Shown: piece after piece, positions 1 to 15,370 of the stretch | Layout: each line of letters begins with the position of its first letter | How positions within the stretch are numbered: position 1 is the stretch's first letter | NCBI GenBank assembly: GCA_003991915.1 | Contig: RQTK01000083.1 | Span: 53,549 to 117,548 of the forward strand | Source of the DNA: Elysia chlorotica | Taxonomy: Eukaryota > Mollusca > Gastropoda > Plakobranchidae | Reading direction: 5' to 3' | DNA length: 64,000 nucleotides | The notes under the pieces: generated by a model | Database searches by the model: none | Seen by the model: the letters and a program-made list of their open reading frames with translations, nothing else | Told to the model about the DNA's origin: nothing | Made by a program: the position numbers and the translations under genes

Positions 1-209
1 GAAGAAGAAGAAGAAGAAGAAGAAGAAGAAGAAGAAGAAGAAGAAGAAGAAGAAGAAGAAGAAGAAGAAGAAGAAGAAGAAGAAGAAGAAGAAGAAGAAG
101 AAGAAGAAGACGACGACGACGATGACGAAGAAGAAGAAGAAGAAGAAGAAGAAGAAGAAGAAGAAGAAGAAGAAGAAGAAGAAGAAGAAGAAGAAGAAGA
201 AGAAGAAGA
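1..209. repeat. (GAA)n microsatellite, cut by the window edge
   Basis: Almost pure GAA repeat from the first base to about 209, interrupted near 109-127 by GAC/GAT units. It is open in several frames, but only because it is a trinucleotide repeat. The next bases carry no recognisable gene. Confidence 0.97.
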
Positions 210-559
210 ATGTCAATCTATTGTACTCAACAAAAGCCTAACTTCGTAGCCCGTCTCATCTGTTTCCTCTCTCAGTCTCGGTCTACCTCCCATTCTCTAT
301 CAAGCTGTAATGATACGATCAAAATTTTGTCCGCGCGTAGCCTGGCTAACAAACTTTGCTTGTTGTGTCTTTTTCCACTTTGCAAATTCCCTTCATTTTA
401 AAGTATCTTGTTACCTCTGTTTAAACAATAAACCCATCTTTAATGTATAAACCTTTTCTCAATTTATAAAACTCTTTTTAAAGTATGAACTTCTTTAAAC
501 GTATATACCTCTATGCAAATGAATACACATGTACATAAAACTCTGGTAAATAACTAAGG

Positions 560-785
560 AATAAGTGTGGATTAGGCACACGTCGCTGACCAGGTGTTTT
601 GACCTAGAGCCAGATAAACATTTAAAAACTACTCTATATTGACCCTTTTCACGTTTAAATAGAAATAAAATATCTCTGGGTCTAGAAATGATAGAGACTT
701 AATTTTTTAACTTCTTAACACACTGTAAATAACTTTTTACAAATACGAGTTCCGACTTGCGCCTGATTCACTCTTATAGCATCAA
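560..785. mobile_element. MITE family C, diverged copy
   Basis: A segment of about 225 bp whose ends are inverted copies of each other: left end near GATTAGGCACACGTC, right end reading ACTTGCGCCTGATTCACTC. The interior (CTCTATATTGAC, TCTAGAAATGATAGAG, AACTTCTTAACACACTG) matches the copies at 48.6 and 49.6 kb. No open reading frame. It is a non-autonomous DNA transposon lying just upstream of the first visible bZIP exon. Confidence 0.6.
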
Positions 786-1018
786 CTTTTTAAACTGTCT
801 TATAACTGTATTTTGAATGCTTAAAGCTTTTTGTAGTGTGTGAAGCTTTTCCAATGTATAATTATAAACCTCTTTTTGAGCTATATATATATATAAACGA
901 TTCACATACAGAGCTTTTTAATGCATAGACCACTTTGTAACGTCTAAATCTCTTGTTGGCTATTTCCACTCAGCAGTTCCCCGCCCAAGCCCCAAGAACT
1001 TCTTGTGCTGCCCAGCCA

Positions 1019-5024
<4,006 letters not shown>

Positions 5025-5748
5025 ATCAATGATCACGTTTATGAGGGTTAGAGTATCTTTACTTATCTTTGATTTGTGAGTGACAGATTTCTCTCACTCT
5101 TACGAAGATGTTTTTCACACATGAAGTGTACACCGCAATTTGATCAAAGGGGAGGTGCTTGGGCCTTAACGTTATTATAATAACGCAGTTATGCTTAAGT
5201 GCCTGGTGTACACTGATTCCCCACTTTGCATTGTGTTGTGTGTTTACCTTTAGGTAAACACGTAAACATTTGTTTATATTATTATGTGCATGGCCACAAG
5301 GTCATCGTACCAGACCTTCTACCTAAACATTTCTGGAGACTGGCACCATTTTTTACGCCATTAAATATTGAGCAAAGTAGTCTGCGTCTAATTTTATCTT
5401 GATGTCTCAAGCAAAATAAGAGATTTGGCTTTTAAAGATGATAAGGTTACAAAATTACAAAAAGAGATCCTATAAGCTTACATATCTAAACTTTCTCTAA
5501 AGAGTTAAACCCTTTAATCATAAAGCACCACAGGTTATTTTGGTCATCACTCAATGTCAAGAGAAGTAAGTTTTACATTATTCAGCCTAAAGTTTGCGAA
5601 CGATGAGATAATTTATCTTCACAATTGTCCACACAAATCAACGTCACATGAGCTGAGACCTACATACATAAATACATTGTGGTTTATAAACCATATATAA
5701 AAGTGTTTTGTTTATTTTGGAGGCAAAGAGATAAACAACTGTTGAATT

Positions 5749-6441
5749 CTAAGAGTAATGCAAGTTAACAAAATGTGGTCATTATGTTCTTCTACAAATA
5801 TCTCTTTTCTAAGAGTAATGCAAGTTAACAAAATGTGGTCACTATGTTCTTGTACAAATATCTCTATTCTAAGAGTAATGCAAATTAACAAAGTGTGATC
5901 ATTATGACTGTACTTGTACAATATTCTATACTAAGAGTATAATACAAGTTAAACAAAATGTCACCATTATGTGCTTGTGTGCACACGTATATATCTGTGC
6001 ATACAGTACTAACAGTTAAATAAAGTTAAACAAAATGTAGCCACAGTAATTATAACACTCGCAAAACTTAAGTTGTCCTTCAATAAAAATACTAGTTAAA
6101 GTAACAAAAATGAGCTGTTGTTATACTTACTATTTATAAAGTGCACAAAGAAATGTGGCCAATATGATAAAAATGTCCAAGATCCATTATGTTTTCTACA
6201 TTGGATCTTGGCACATTTAAATAAGGCCATAATATGTATTGGAAAAAATCGCTATGGTCATACAGGTAGCTTACAGCAGGACCAAAAAAAGTGCAGTAAG
6301 AGAAAAATTCCTATGGTTATACAGTGAGTCTAGAGTAGTCAAGCAAAAATGTAGCCATATATATCTCTATGACTGCACTGGGAGTCTAATATAAGAAAAT
6401 ATTCTATGACTGCACTGGGAGTCTAATATAAGAAAATATTA
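5749..6441. repeat. decaying tandem array, about 60-bp monomer
   Basis: Three close monomers at 5749-5808, 5809-5868 and 5869-5931 share CTAAGAGTAATGCAAGTTAA and AAATGTGGTCA-TATG. More diverged units follow to about 6060 and traces to 6340 (TATGGTCATACAG, TATGGTTATACAG). It ends with a perfect tandem duplication of about 38 bp (GACTGCACTGGGAGTC) at roughly 6370-6441. Confidence 0.8.
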
Positions 6442-6444
6442 AAG

Positions 6445-6592
6445 AACATCGCCTTGCCAAGGCGAAGACCAGTGTGCTTAACCACTCTGCCATCGGCTTT
6501 CACAAAAAATGAAAGCTCCTGTCAGAGGGCTTTACACACGGCTTGCCTTGACTGAGAAATCGTACTTTTGCTGAGTTAGACCTGTTCTTTTT
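6445..6592 (-). mobile_element. tRNA(Ser/Leu)-headed element, head fragment
   Basis: Shares AAGGCGAAGACCAGTG, TTAACCACTCTGCCATCGGC and CAGAGGGCTTTACACACGGC with the full copy at 6658-7035. It starts inside the tRNA-like head, so B-box and tail are absent. It lies only 66 bp from the full copy in the same orientation. Confidence 0.8.
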
Positions 6593-6657
6593 TTTATTAC
6601 AGAACGTTAACAAACTAGTTTCTCTATAGGATTCTTAAGTATTCATGTTAGCCAGAA

Positions 6658-7035
6658 TAAATAATAGAATTATGATACAGATAAGCAGTCCAACAACTAT
6701 AGAGGCTTTAACAGACGGAGTTAGACCTAGGGACCAAATAATGATGCGAGCGACTGAGGGAATAAGGTGAAAATAGGTTAGAAAGGGACAGCCACAAACC
6801 TAGGTCTAGCTTAGACCAACAGATAAGACAAGTAGACAAAGACACATTTTAGACAAATGACACGGACGGGGATCGAACCCGCACCTTCTACTCGGCACCC
6901 ATCGCCTTGCCAAGGCGAAGACCAGTGTGCTTAACCACTCTGCCATCGGCTTTCACGAAAATGAAAGCTCCTGTCAGAGGGCTTTACACACGGCTTGCCT
7001 TGACTGAGAAATCGTACTTTGCTGAGTAGACCTAT
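6658..7035 (-). mobile_element. tRNA(Ser/Leu)-headed short element, full-length
   Basis: On the minus strand, GATGGCAGAGTGGTTAAG (A-box) is followed about 50 bp later by GGTTCGATCCC (B-box), with a long variable arm as in serine/leucine tRNAs. This tRNA-like part has about 85 bp of sequence on its 5' side and about 200 bp on its 3' side, so it is internal rather than terminal. Fragments occur at 2386, 6445 and 22213. No reading frame. A non-autonomous element mobilised by another element's machinery is likely. Confidence 0.75.
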
Positions 7036-7052
7036 TGTGGCTATTGCTTTTT

Positions 7053-7188
<136 letters not shown>

Positions 7189-7347
7189 TATTTAATGTAT
7201 CCAAAAAGGAAACAAGAGCACAACACTTAAGAGTACATCATAGATTTGTATAACTTCCCCTAGATTGCTTGGTTACGTAACAGTGTGGCAGAACTTGAAT
7301 GTTACTGGGGAGAGGAAAGTGGGGGCAGGACGAAGATTTCTATTAAT

Positions 7348-7371
7348 AGAGAGAGAGAGAGAGAGTGAGAA

Positions 7372-7407
<36 letters not shown>

Positions 7408-7712
7408 AGGGAGAAAGAAAGATGGAGTAAGAGCTTATTGTTAACATTATGCTATGAAGCCTTGCTACTCCTGATCTAGAACTTTTAAATCACTATTAGA
7501 ATGTCATTATCTTAATTTAAATAGTATCCCACTCATCTCTTTATTCCTTTCCCCCATGCACCATCTTCACACATCCCACATTCGCTCTGCGTACCGCGCA
7601 CCCCCCTCCCCCCCCCCCCCCCCCCCCCCCCATATTATTATTAGTATTAGTTTTATTATTAGTATTAGTATTAGTATTAGTTTTAAAATTAGAATTAGTA
7701 TTAGTATTAGTA
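7348..7712. repeat. GA-rich, C-run and (ATTAGT)n low-complexity cluster
   Basis: GA dinucleotides at 7348-7420, a C run of about 30 at 7598-7631, then ATTAGT/ATTAGA hexamers at 7634-7712. Between 7421 and 7597 nothing is recognisable. Confidence 0.9.
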
Positions 7713-7990
7713 AAATGCATCCCAATGTTATAATGCAAACCTTGTTTTTTAATGTTATGAATTGAAAATTTTAAATATTGTTGCAAAGCATTAGGGTGAC
7801 GTGAAAATGCTTTTTGAAAGCTGCCTTTATGTTGTAAAAGAACAGCTTTTCCATAGAATTTTTTTCTTTTTTTGTATATTTAGAAGTTAAAATGAAATTC
7901 TTAGGGGTTTTCTTTTAGGTTTGTACTTTGTGCAATTGCAATGTACTAAAAGGCAGAGATAGTGCATAAAGTAACAAGTCAAATTTGTGG

Positions 7991-8078
7991 TACGCTTACG
8001 CCTCATCGTAAGATATGTGAATATAGAAGAAGGCTTTCGAGGAGTCGTGAGCTATTGAGACGCTGTACTTACGACCCC
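7991..8078. mobile_element. MITE family F, diverged copy
   Basis: TACGCTTACGCCTCATCGTA on the left and CTGTACTTACGACCCC on the right match the ends of the cleaner copy at 11503-11605. No coding content. Confidence 0.5.
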
Positions 8079-10118
8079 GAATGTATCATGGGTGGGTAGT
8101 TGATATTTCTAAAGCTACCTAATATTCCTTCAGCTTTTTTTTTCAAACTCATTACAATAAGAATAATAGTAAAAACATAATACATGTAATTTATGATCTT
8201 GAAGTTTTTGAATCATAATATCTTTTTTGTTTTATTTTTTGTTGTTAGATATTTTAGAAAAACGTTTTTTGAAATGTTGAATTGGTAGAGCAGTGTATGA
8301 ATATTGTACAATTATGTAATATTTTGTACCTATTGATTTGATAGCATGATAATGATGATAATAATTATTGTCTTTGCAATTGTGTGCAGTGTTTTCCTGT
8401 GTAACACTTGTAACGAAGCTATACAATTCTAAACTCGATAGGAGTTTAGCCTGTTCTTTTTATTTTTGGTGTGGGAGGATGTATTCACAATATTTACCTT
8501 AAAGTATAAGTACTATTATTTTACTACTAATAAGTTATTCAAGGTAGGAAATTTTATGTGATTTTTCAAAATTCTGCCTAAGCGCCCCATAATATTTCTT
8601 TTAATTGCTTTTTTTTTGTTGTTTTATTTTTTGCTGTTTGTTGTTTTTCTTTCATTTTTTTCTTTGGGTTTTCACTTAGAGAGATTCTTCAACCAAATCA
8701 TGGCGCAGTGTCCCTCTATATACATAGATGGCTTGTGGTGGAAACATTATAATTAGCATGCATTTTTATTGCTGGGTTAGAATGTATTTATTGTCTTAAT
8801 CCTACATACGTTTAATGGTTTGGGGGAAAGTGGGTTAATAATAAATTAACTATAAAAACTAAATGTCAGAAAAGCATATTTTTTTTAATCTGAAGAAAAT
8901 AAAGAGCAACAAGATTATTAAGGAACAATGTTTTTGGTTCATAACTAAATCAAAATGCCTTTTTTTTTTTTGATCTAGATTAAATTTCATAAATTGTTAA
9001 GAGGTTTGGGGTTGTTTTGAATTGTTTTTGGTCTATTTGTGGGTTTTTATTATTTGTGTTGGGGGATTTTTTTGGTCATTTTTTTGTTTCCTTTTTTTTT
9101 CTAATGTAAATACTATGAATATTGTATTTGAATGTACTTTTATATTTTTAAAGCATATTGGTTTATGTATTTACATGTAACTCAATTAACATTAGAAAAT
9201 TGTCTCTGCTAACTGTACATGTATTGTGCAAAATAGGAGGTTTAAGTTCATGTCCTCTTTTTGAGAAATCTAAAGTTCCAATCATTAAAATTAGCCTACA
9301 TTATATAAATGAAAAGGGTACAGTTTGATAGAAATATAGTCTATGATTAAGGCTCAATGATAATATCCATTTTGCAGTATCTAGAAATGTTGGACAAATT
9401 AAAAGCACCAAACTAGATTAATGTTAAAGCTTTCAGCTTTTTCTTGAAATTGAGTGGAAATAAAGTGTTTTATTGACATCAACTTCTGAGCACTACATTA
9501 TATATTTTTGCACAATTAAAACTCAATGAAACCAGCAAAAAAAAAATGATAATATACTTCTAAAGGTGGTTATAAAGCTAATACGAGTGTTTTCAGGATT
9601 AAAAAATTCAAGTAGCATAACAAAGTGAATTTTAAAAAGGAAAGAAAATTCTCTCTTAATTCTTTATTTTTAATCCACTTAAAGTCGGATTTTTTTTTTT
9701 AAAAAGAATACATTTTAGTTGTAATTGTTGTCTAGATGCCTTAATTCCCACATGAAATAGTCTTTGTAATAGTTTTGATAGTGTTCATACTCTGCCATAT
9801 ATAATAACCAATATTTATTCGAACGTCTAACAGGATAAGATTTAGTTTATTTGGAAAATTAAAAACTCGTACAAAATTCACTACTCAAAGATTTGCTTTA
9901 TCCTTGTGCACACTTAATGGGCGTTTTAAGACATTTTCGTCACTCATTTTAATTTTTAACACTTTGCTGTATTGTATATTTAAAAGCTTTGTTTTATTTA
10001 TATATTCACTATATGTATTCAGATCTATATTACATTTATTTCCTTAGAGTTTTGTGTGTTTAATAAAGCTTGAAAAGTAACTCCAATTTGCTGACGTAGT
10101 TTTCTTTTTCCTCAATCG

Positions 10119-10183
10119 TGAGAGATAGAGAGGTAGAAAGAGAGAGAAAGAGAGAGAGGCAGAGAGAGAGAGAGAGAGAGAGT
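10119..10183. repeat. (GA)n microsatellite
   Basis: Imperfect GA dinucleotide tract directly after the candidate bZIP polyadenylation site. Confidence 0.9.
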
Positions 10184-10640
10184 TATATTGATCTATTTAT
10201 TTTAAATAAGTATCAGAGTTAAGACATAATGGTATTTAGTGAGTACATGTATTTTTGATAGGCCTACAAGCCTACTTGTCTAAGAATATAAACGTTCCTA
10301 GCTGTGTTTAATATTTCATAATATAGCTCACTTTGGTTCTAAATCCAAATGATTGTTTATTTCGGTGACCCTGCCTGCTATTTTTGTTGTTGTTGTTGTT
10401 GTTGTTTTTGTTTGTTTTCGTTTGTTTTGTTGTTGTTGTTTTTTTTGGGGGGGAGCCTCGGTCGTAATGTATGATTTGTAAGTTGTAATGTAGTTCTGGG
10501 CCCACACAAAGGCGTCCAAAAATAGAAAGCCAAGTCACTGAATTGAAAGAAGCGAGAAGATTATGGCAAAATCGTTCAGTGTAGACTTAATTTTAGAGCC
10601 GTTTATATTTGTCTTGTTCGCCAGTGTAAAAATCACGTCG
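10184..10640. other. no gene recognised; TTG and T-rich tracts
   Basis: Contains a TTG/TTTG tract (10384-10440) and a short T8-G8 run, otherwise unique sequence without conserved frames. Confidence 0.6.
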
Positions 10641-10643
10641 ACA

Positions 10644-10735
10644 TGGGGAGTCGTGAGTACACCGTTGTGGTAAACCTACGACCCGTCTTAACGCGATTAA
10701 GAAGGCTTATGGCGAGTTGTGATCTGTCGCGATGT
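10644..10735. mobile_element. MITE family F, diverged copy, opposite orientation
   Basis: GAGTCGTGAGTACACCGTTG and GGTAAACCTACGACCCGTC resemble the reverse complement of the right half of the copy at 11503-11605. Ends are poorly defined. Confidence 0.45.
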
Positions 10736-10890
10736 TATTCTCAGGACCCATGAGTATTGTGCACGCTGCTTTTCTTGGTGTTCGATGCATTCGTGGTATA
10801 ATAATATTGGTCATGTGTGGACCCTGGATACGGTAAGTATAGCCTACGAAGATTTACAATTAGGGGCCTACATGGAGGGACTATTTAGAG

Positions 10891-11150
10891 AGGGACGAAC
10901 TGACTCAAGTCGTAGCGCATTGGTCTTCAGATCGGGAGGTCAGCGATTCGAATTTCACGATCGTTCAACATTTATATGGATTGGGTTGGTGTCAATATTT
11001 GCGATCAGTTGAGTCCAGGTCTCCTTGCCCTGTCTCGTGTGTGATCGCATTTAAGATAGTGTCAGGCGTCAGTCTTGTAGCCCGTGCATAAATAGGCTCC
11101 TATAGCGCATAATATTATAGTGCTGACGTTGGACGACCTCAATTCAACTG
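10891..11150 (+). mobile_element. SINE core family with head B
   Basis: Starts with a tRNA-like head (GAACTGACTCAAGTCGTAGC, then GATTCGAATTTC as B-box). The shared core and the GTGCTGACGTTGGACGACC end follow, finishing in CAATTCAACTG. Confidence 0.8.
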
Positions 11151-11253
11151 TGACTATTCAGGCTAAATGTTTTATTATCAAATATGTTTGATTTTGTCAA
11201 TTTCGCTTCGTTCAAGATGTATAGTAAGGGACCCAATCAATAAACTTAGCACA

Positions 11254-11340
11254 TGAATAACCTTTCCCCTGAACGCTTCTATAGGTTAGAAAGAACAACT
11301 CTGCGACTGAATAACCCTTTCCCGGACGTTTCTATAGAGG
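11254..11340. repeat. short imperfect tandem duplication
   Basis: TGAATAACCTTTCCCC...TTCTATAGG is repeated about 53 bp later as TGAATAACCCTTTCCC...TTCTATAGAGG. Function unknown. Confidence 0.6.
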
Positions 11341-11502
11341 TTTTCAGTCGACCTTCTACTGGTATGTGTTGTCGGCACACTTGCTTAATGCATTATGTAT
11401 TATGCAAAGCCTGTGCATTGTGCCGGCAGAACGATCAAAATAGAGTGATATATCGGTCCTGACAATTGGGCTGACAGTTTGTTGAGTGCACTTAGAGATA
11501 TA

Positions 11503-11605
11503 GGGCCGTAAGTACAACCTCAAAGTTGCTTACGATTCGTCGTAAGGTTTCTTTATCGCATAATCTTACGAGTCGTAAACTACCGCGGCGTTGTACTTAC
11601 GGCCC
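11503..11605. mobile_element. MITE family F, type copy
   Basis: 103 bp bounded by perfect 16-bp inverted repeats, GGGCCGTAAGTACAAC at 11503-11518 and its complement at 11590-11605. The interior holds further TTACGA/TCGTAA inverted pairs, so the unit could fold into one hairpin. The flanks share ATA. Too short to code for anything. Confidence 0.75.
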
Positions 11606-12238
11606 ATAGGCTGCTATTGCTACGGCCAAGATTATCTTACCCACAGGCTTTAGCTAGTTGATTGAATTCTAGACGTCTATAGTCATAGATCGACACGACT
11701 AGGATATCTCATGGACGGGTTCTTCGTCTAATCAGGAGTCCCATGTTCTCCCTCCACCATCAATCATCTCTTCACCTCATAAAACTATTGCATTGGTCGG
11801 TTTCAGTCATCAACTTCTATAGTGTGTACCAGAAGGACTTATAGTCCAAGTAAATTGAAACTGGTGCGAGCACATAAAAGAGTGGACAGGGAATCAGCTA
11901 CATGTGAACCACAGACTGGCGCAAGATCGTTTGACATGGAAACATGGCACGCAAACCCCGAATTGGGAAGGTACAATGACCACAAGTTGGAAGTAGTCCC
12001 TCCATGTCCCTCTGGATCTATTAATTTTTCTAGATGGTCTAACATTCGCTCTCACTCTATTCCTGACTATTTAGTCGTAGGAGAGACATAGAGTACTACT
12101 TCGGCGCTAAATATCGCTAATTTGGTTTGTCCTCTGCAAGCCTAGCTGAACAGAATTGGACTATGTTTAAAAAAAACCCTTGTTTTGGCGACTATTTTCC
12201 GCTTTAATTCAAGAGTCGCCTTCGAGTAAAGGGAGGTG
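11606..12238. other. no gene recognised
   Basis: Unique intergenic sequence. An 89-codon open frame at 11822-12091 shows no family signature, no splice context and no compositional sign of coding. Confidence 0.6.
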
Positions 12239-12540
12239 AGGGGGGCGACTGATGGCGCAAGTGGTAGAGTGATGATTTCCTAATCGGAAGATCCTCGATT
12301 CAAATCCAACGATCCGTTAAAAATGTATTCGTCCTTTCTCGTCCCCTGATCGTTGAGTGGGCGTCAGTAGAGTGTATAAATAATGTGACTGGCTGAGACA
12401 GGAGTTCTGGCATTCCCGCATTGTCTCTTTGGGGCAGCCCGTAAAAATTTCCCCACGTTAATCTTGGGGGCTGTTCTACAAAACAGCCTATATAGTGCTG
12501 ACATTGTACATTGAGCAAACAAATTATCTCAACTCAACTG
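12239..12540 (+). mobile_element. SINE core family with diverged head B
   Basis: The head-like start (CGACTGATGGCGCAAGTGGT, B-box-like GATTCAAATCC) leads into AATGTGACTGGCTGAGACAG and GCCTATATAGTGCTGACATT. It ends in CTCAACTCAACTG. Confidence 0.8.
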
Positions 12541-12662
12541 AACGTCTCCCATATGTTGCCCGTTTACGGTGATGCTACAGGCGTATTCTGTGTGCTCTTA
12601 GCCATGGGTTTTGCTTAATTTCATTGTTGGCGTCCATGTTTGCTTTGTTTGTTATTTGCTCA

Positions 12663-12772
12663 GCGTCCAACGCCAGCACTATATCGACTATATTGTGGGC
12701 GGGTCCCAAGACTGACAAATGGTAATTTTATAAACTGCTACACAGAGGCAGCGTCTCTGTCTGTCAAACGCT
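12663..12772 (-). mobile_element. SINE core family, 3' fragment
   Basis: GCGTCCAACGCCAGCACTAT and GTGGGCGGGTCCCAAGACTG are the reverse complement of the SINE's 3' part. The 5' half and head are absent. Confidence 0.75.
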
Positions 12773-12940
12773 TATGGTACAAAATATGCTTTCTTTAATC
12801 AGTTAATTTGTAGAAACTACCCTTGTCTTACACATAGTTTTCCATCATTATTCCGCGGCTCAAGATTTACTCCACATATCTGCGATCTGGTTTGAACCTG
12901 GCCTGTTCCTCAACCAAATCTTTCTCTTCCCTATTATTGA

Positions 12941-13114
12941 GTCTGTTGTTGTTGTTGCTGTTGTTGTTGTTGTTGTTGTAGTTGTTGTTGTTGGTGGTGT
13001 TCTTCTTCTTCTTCTTCTTCTTCTTCTTCTTCTTCTTCTTCTTCTTCTTCTTCTTCTTCTTCTTCTTCTTCTTCTTCTTCTTCTTCTTCTTCTTCTTCTT
13101 CTTCTTCTTGTTCT

Positions 13115-13202
<88 letters not shown>

Positions 13203-13203
13203 C
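12941..13203. repeat. compound microsatellite (TTG)n(TTC)n(GAT)n
   Basis: TTG units (12943-12993), then about 36 TTC units (13002-13110), then about 29 GAT units (13116-13203). The long poly-Glu/His/Gln frames here are artefacts of the repeat. Confidence 0.97.
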
Positions 13204-13269
13204 CAGGGGCGTATGGGCTTTGGCTCTTCTGTCCAATGCCATGTAGTGAATAGTTGTGTAGAGGGTGTT

Positions 13270-14240
13270 ATCGACGTTTGGTCTTAGAGGGAGGAGGGAG
13301 TTTTTCAAGTCGTCCAGTTAAAGGCATTAGAAAATGTGGTGGTCCATCGAACGCGGATCATATATGTGGTCACACAGCGGGCGCATGGTGGAAGTTGAAG
13401 CGGCAATATGTGTAGATGTAGGCTCAGTTGCATGTGTCCAGTTCTAAGTTGGAAGGTTGTGGATTGGTAGGCCTATTTTCTGATGTTATCGCTTGGCTTT
13501 GGTGCATTTAAGTGTTTAAAGATTTTGCTCGACCTGTCTTGCCCATGTCCCATCTGTCATTCCAATCTTGTGTTGTTGTTTTTTTGTTTTTTATGTTTTT
13601 GTTTGTGTCGATATTGCCTTTTTTAGTATGTTTGCTCAGTCATTTACACGCATGTTGGAGTGTCCTGGGTTGATGCCAAAGGCTTTTATAAGTTTGTGTG
13701 AGCTTTGCATAACAGTTCTGATATTACATATTTTTGTCAATATTTTCTAAGGTTTTTGGGACAGGATGTCTTTATCCTTGATATATCTTATATAGTGCAT
13801 GAAAGATTTTTGCTGGAGTCTAGCTTTTGGTTTCCAGTTGTCAACAAGAGTTTTCTATTTGGGTGTTGAGGGCTCATTCTTTTACTTTTTTCAAACAATA
13901 CCAAGGCTGCTTGTTCCCTGCGCATTCCAAGGGGTTCCACATTGGCGCTGATTTCACATGCGGCAGTTGGTGTGGATCTCATGCCGCCATTTATATAGCG
14001 GAGGGCATTATTTTGGACCTTGTCTGATGTTTCACATATAACTTGACTGCACATGGTTATGAGGCTGTTTCCCAGGGCTGAACGGACGTAGCAAGATAAA
14101 TGGCTCTTATGGGTTGCCAATCTGAGCCCCATGACCTGCTTGCAAGTTTCTTAAGAAGCTAAAAGCTTTTCTTTGCTTTACTTGTCTGAACCTGCCTTTT
14201 CAGGGTAAACTTTTGGTCTAGTTCAACCCTAAGGTAACTT
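13270..14240 (-). mobile_element. decayed LINE, C-terminal half of a Jockey-like ORF2
   Basis: On the minus strand the order is: about 14240-14130, a post-reverse-transcriptase motif (LGVELDQKF ... KKLASRSWGS); 13788-14132, an open stretch with VQNNALRYINGGMRSTP and EPLGMRREQAALVLFEKSKR; near 13415, the LRTGHMQLSLHLH region and a cysteine pair (PPCARC). This is the order found downstream of the catalytic core in Jockey-type non-LTR elements. The reverse transcriptase core and endonuclease are not present. Stops and frame changes occur between segments, so it is a fossil. It lies between the bZIP gene and ATF7IP. Confidence 0.75.
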
Positions 14241-14244
14241 TCTC

Positions 14245-15315
14245 TATCTGTCTATCTATTTACCTAATTGGCTCTATTCAAAAGGTTTTCTCTTTAAAAA
14301 AAAAACATATAAATCAGTGGCACTGATGGGAAAACATTTAACAACATTATACGTGTGATAACAAGAGGCAGAAACAATGGCGACACACAGGGTTAACAGA
14401 CAGGTTCCAGGAAAGGTGCAAAAGTCACAGGTGCGGCTTTCTTAACAGTAGACGGAGAGTCCTCTAATTTGTCTCTTGCATCGTTCGTAATTAAAACGAT
14501 TTTTTTAAATTTCCTCTCGGGGGGAGCATTACGCGATTTCCGGTTTAAGTTTGACTTTGCTGGGTGGTTCTTGAAAGAAAAACGTTTTTAAAAAGAGAAA
14601 AAAAGGGGGGGGAAGGGGATGAGCTTTACGACCCAAGCATTGAGAATATTATGAATTGTAACTGTTTTCCGTTAACCGTCGTTTCGTGTTTGGTGCTTTT
14701 TTGTTTGATTAGATACAGTCTGGAGGATCAAGAATTGATCAGATTTTGAGCCATTTATCCAGTAAACAAAAAGTTAGCATAATAGATATACATCTGGATG
14801 TTGATCTGGAGTATTGTGGACGTTATTGTCACAAAATTGAACTCTGGATTAAAGTTTTGAATTTCTTAGAATTGCACTCGAAACAACCGAGGCCAAATGT
14901 ATAACTTCAAAAAACAGCTGATCTACTCTAGATCCAGGATCCTTTTTTTCCCTATAAACTCAACTTAATACTGCCGAAGTGAATATTCGTGTTGAGGGCA
15001 TGCCACTTACGTTGGCAAAGTTTATATTGCCGTATTTGAAAATGACTTCATTAGAAACTTCTTATACTCTAATTATGAAGGATCTTGGGTTCGAATCGTT
15101 GAAAGGACATTTTTTTTTTCTGTGGTGATGCACATGTTATCACCGAATGGCTGTGTAAAACTCGGTGAGTTTTATAGACGTGCTACACATGTTAGCTTTC
15201 TGGCAAATCTCCGTTTGTGTTAATCGTGTGTGTGTGTTGTTGTTCTTGTTGTTGTTTTGTTTTTTGTTGTGTGTTTTTTCGTTGTTGTTGTTTTGTTGTT
15301 TTTTTTAGGTTTGTT

Positions 15316-15370
<55 letters not shown>

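Noticed and set aside
953-1018. Extension of the bZIP protein upstream of ATG 1019
   Set aside because: The apparent start at 953 is TTG and the region contains a pyrimidine tract with a CAGCAG acceptor, so the part before about 973 is probably intron.
5749-6000. CRISPR-like spaced repeats
   Set aside because: Monomers are continuous 60-bp tandem units without unique spacers, in a eukaryotic genome.
6860-6955. Functional tRNA gene on the minus strand
   Set aside because: Box A and B are present, but the same module recurs inside a repeat at 6445 and 22213 and the acceptor stem does not pair well.
10719-11012. 97-codon frame
   Set aside because: Covers a MITE F remnant and the head of a SINE.
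11822-12091. 89-codon open frame in the 10-18 kb intergenic region
   Set aside because: No ortholog-like motif, no splice or promoter context, length compatible with chance.
12934-13308. Poly-His/Glu/Gln open frame
   Set aside because: Pure translation of the compound TTG/TTC/GAT repeat.
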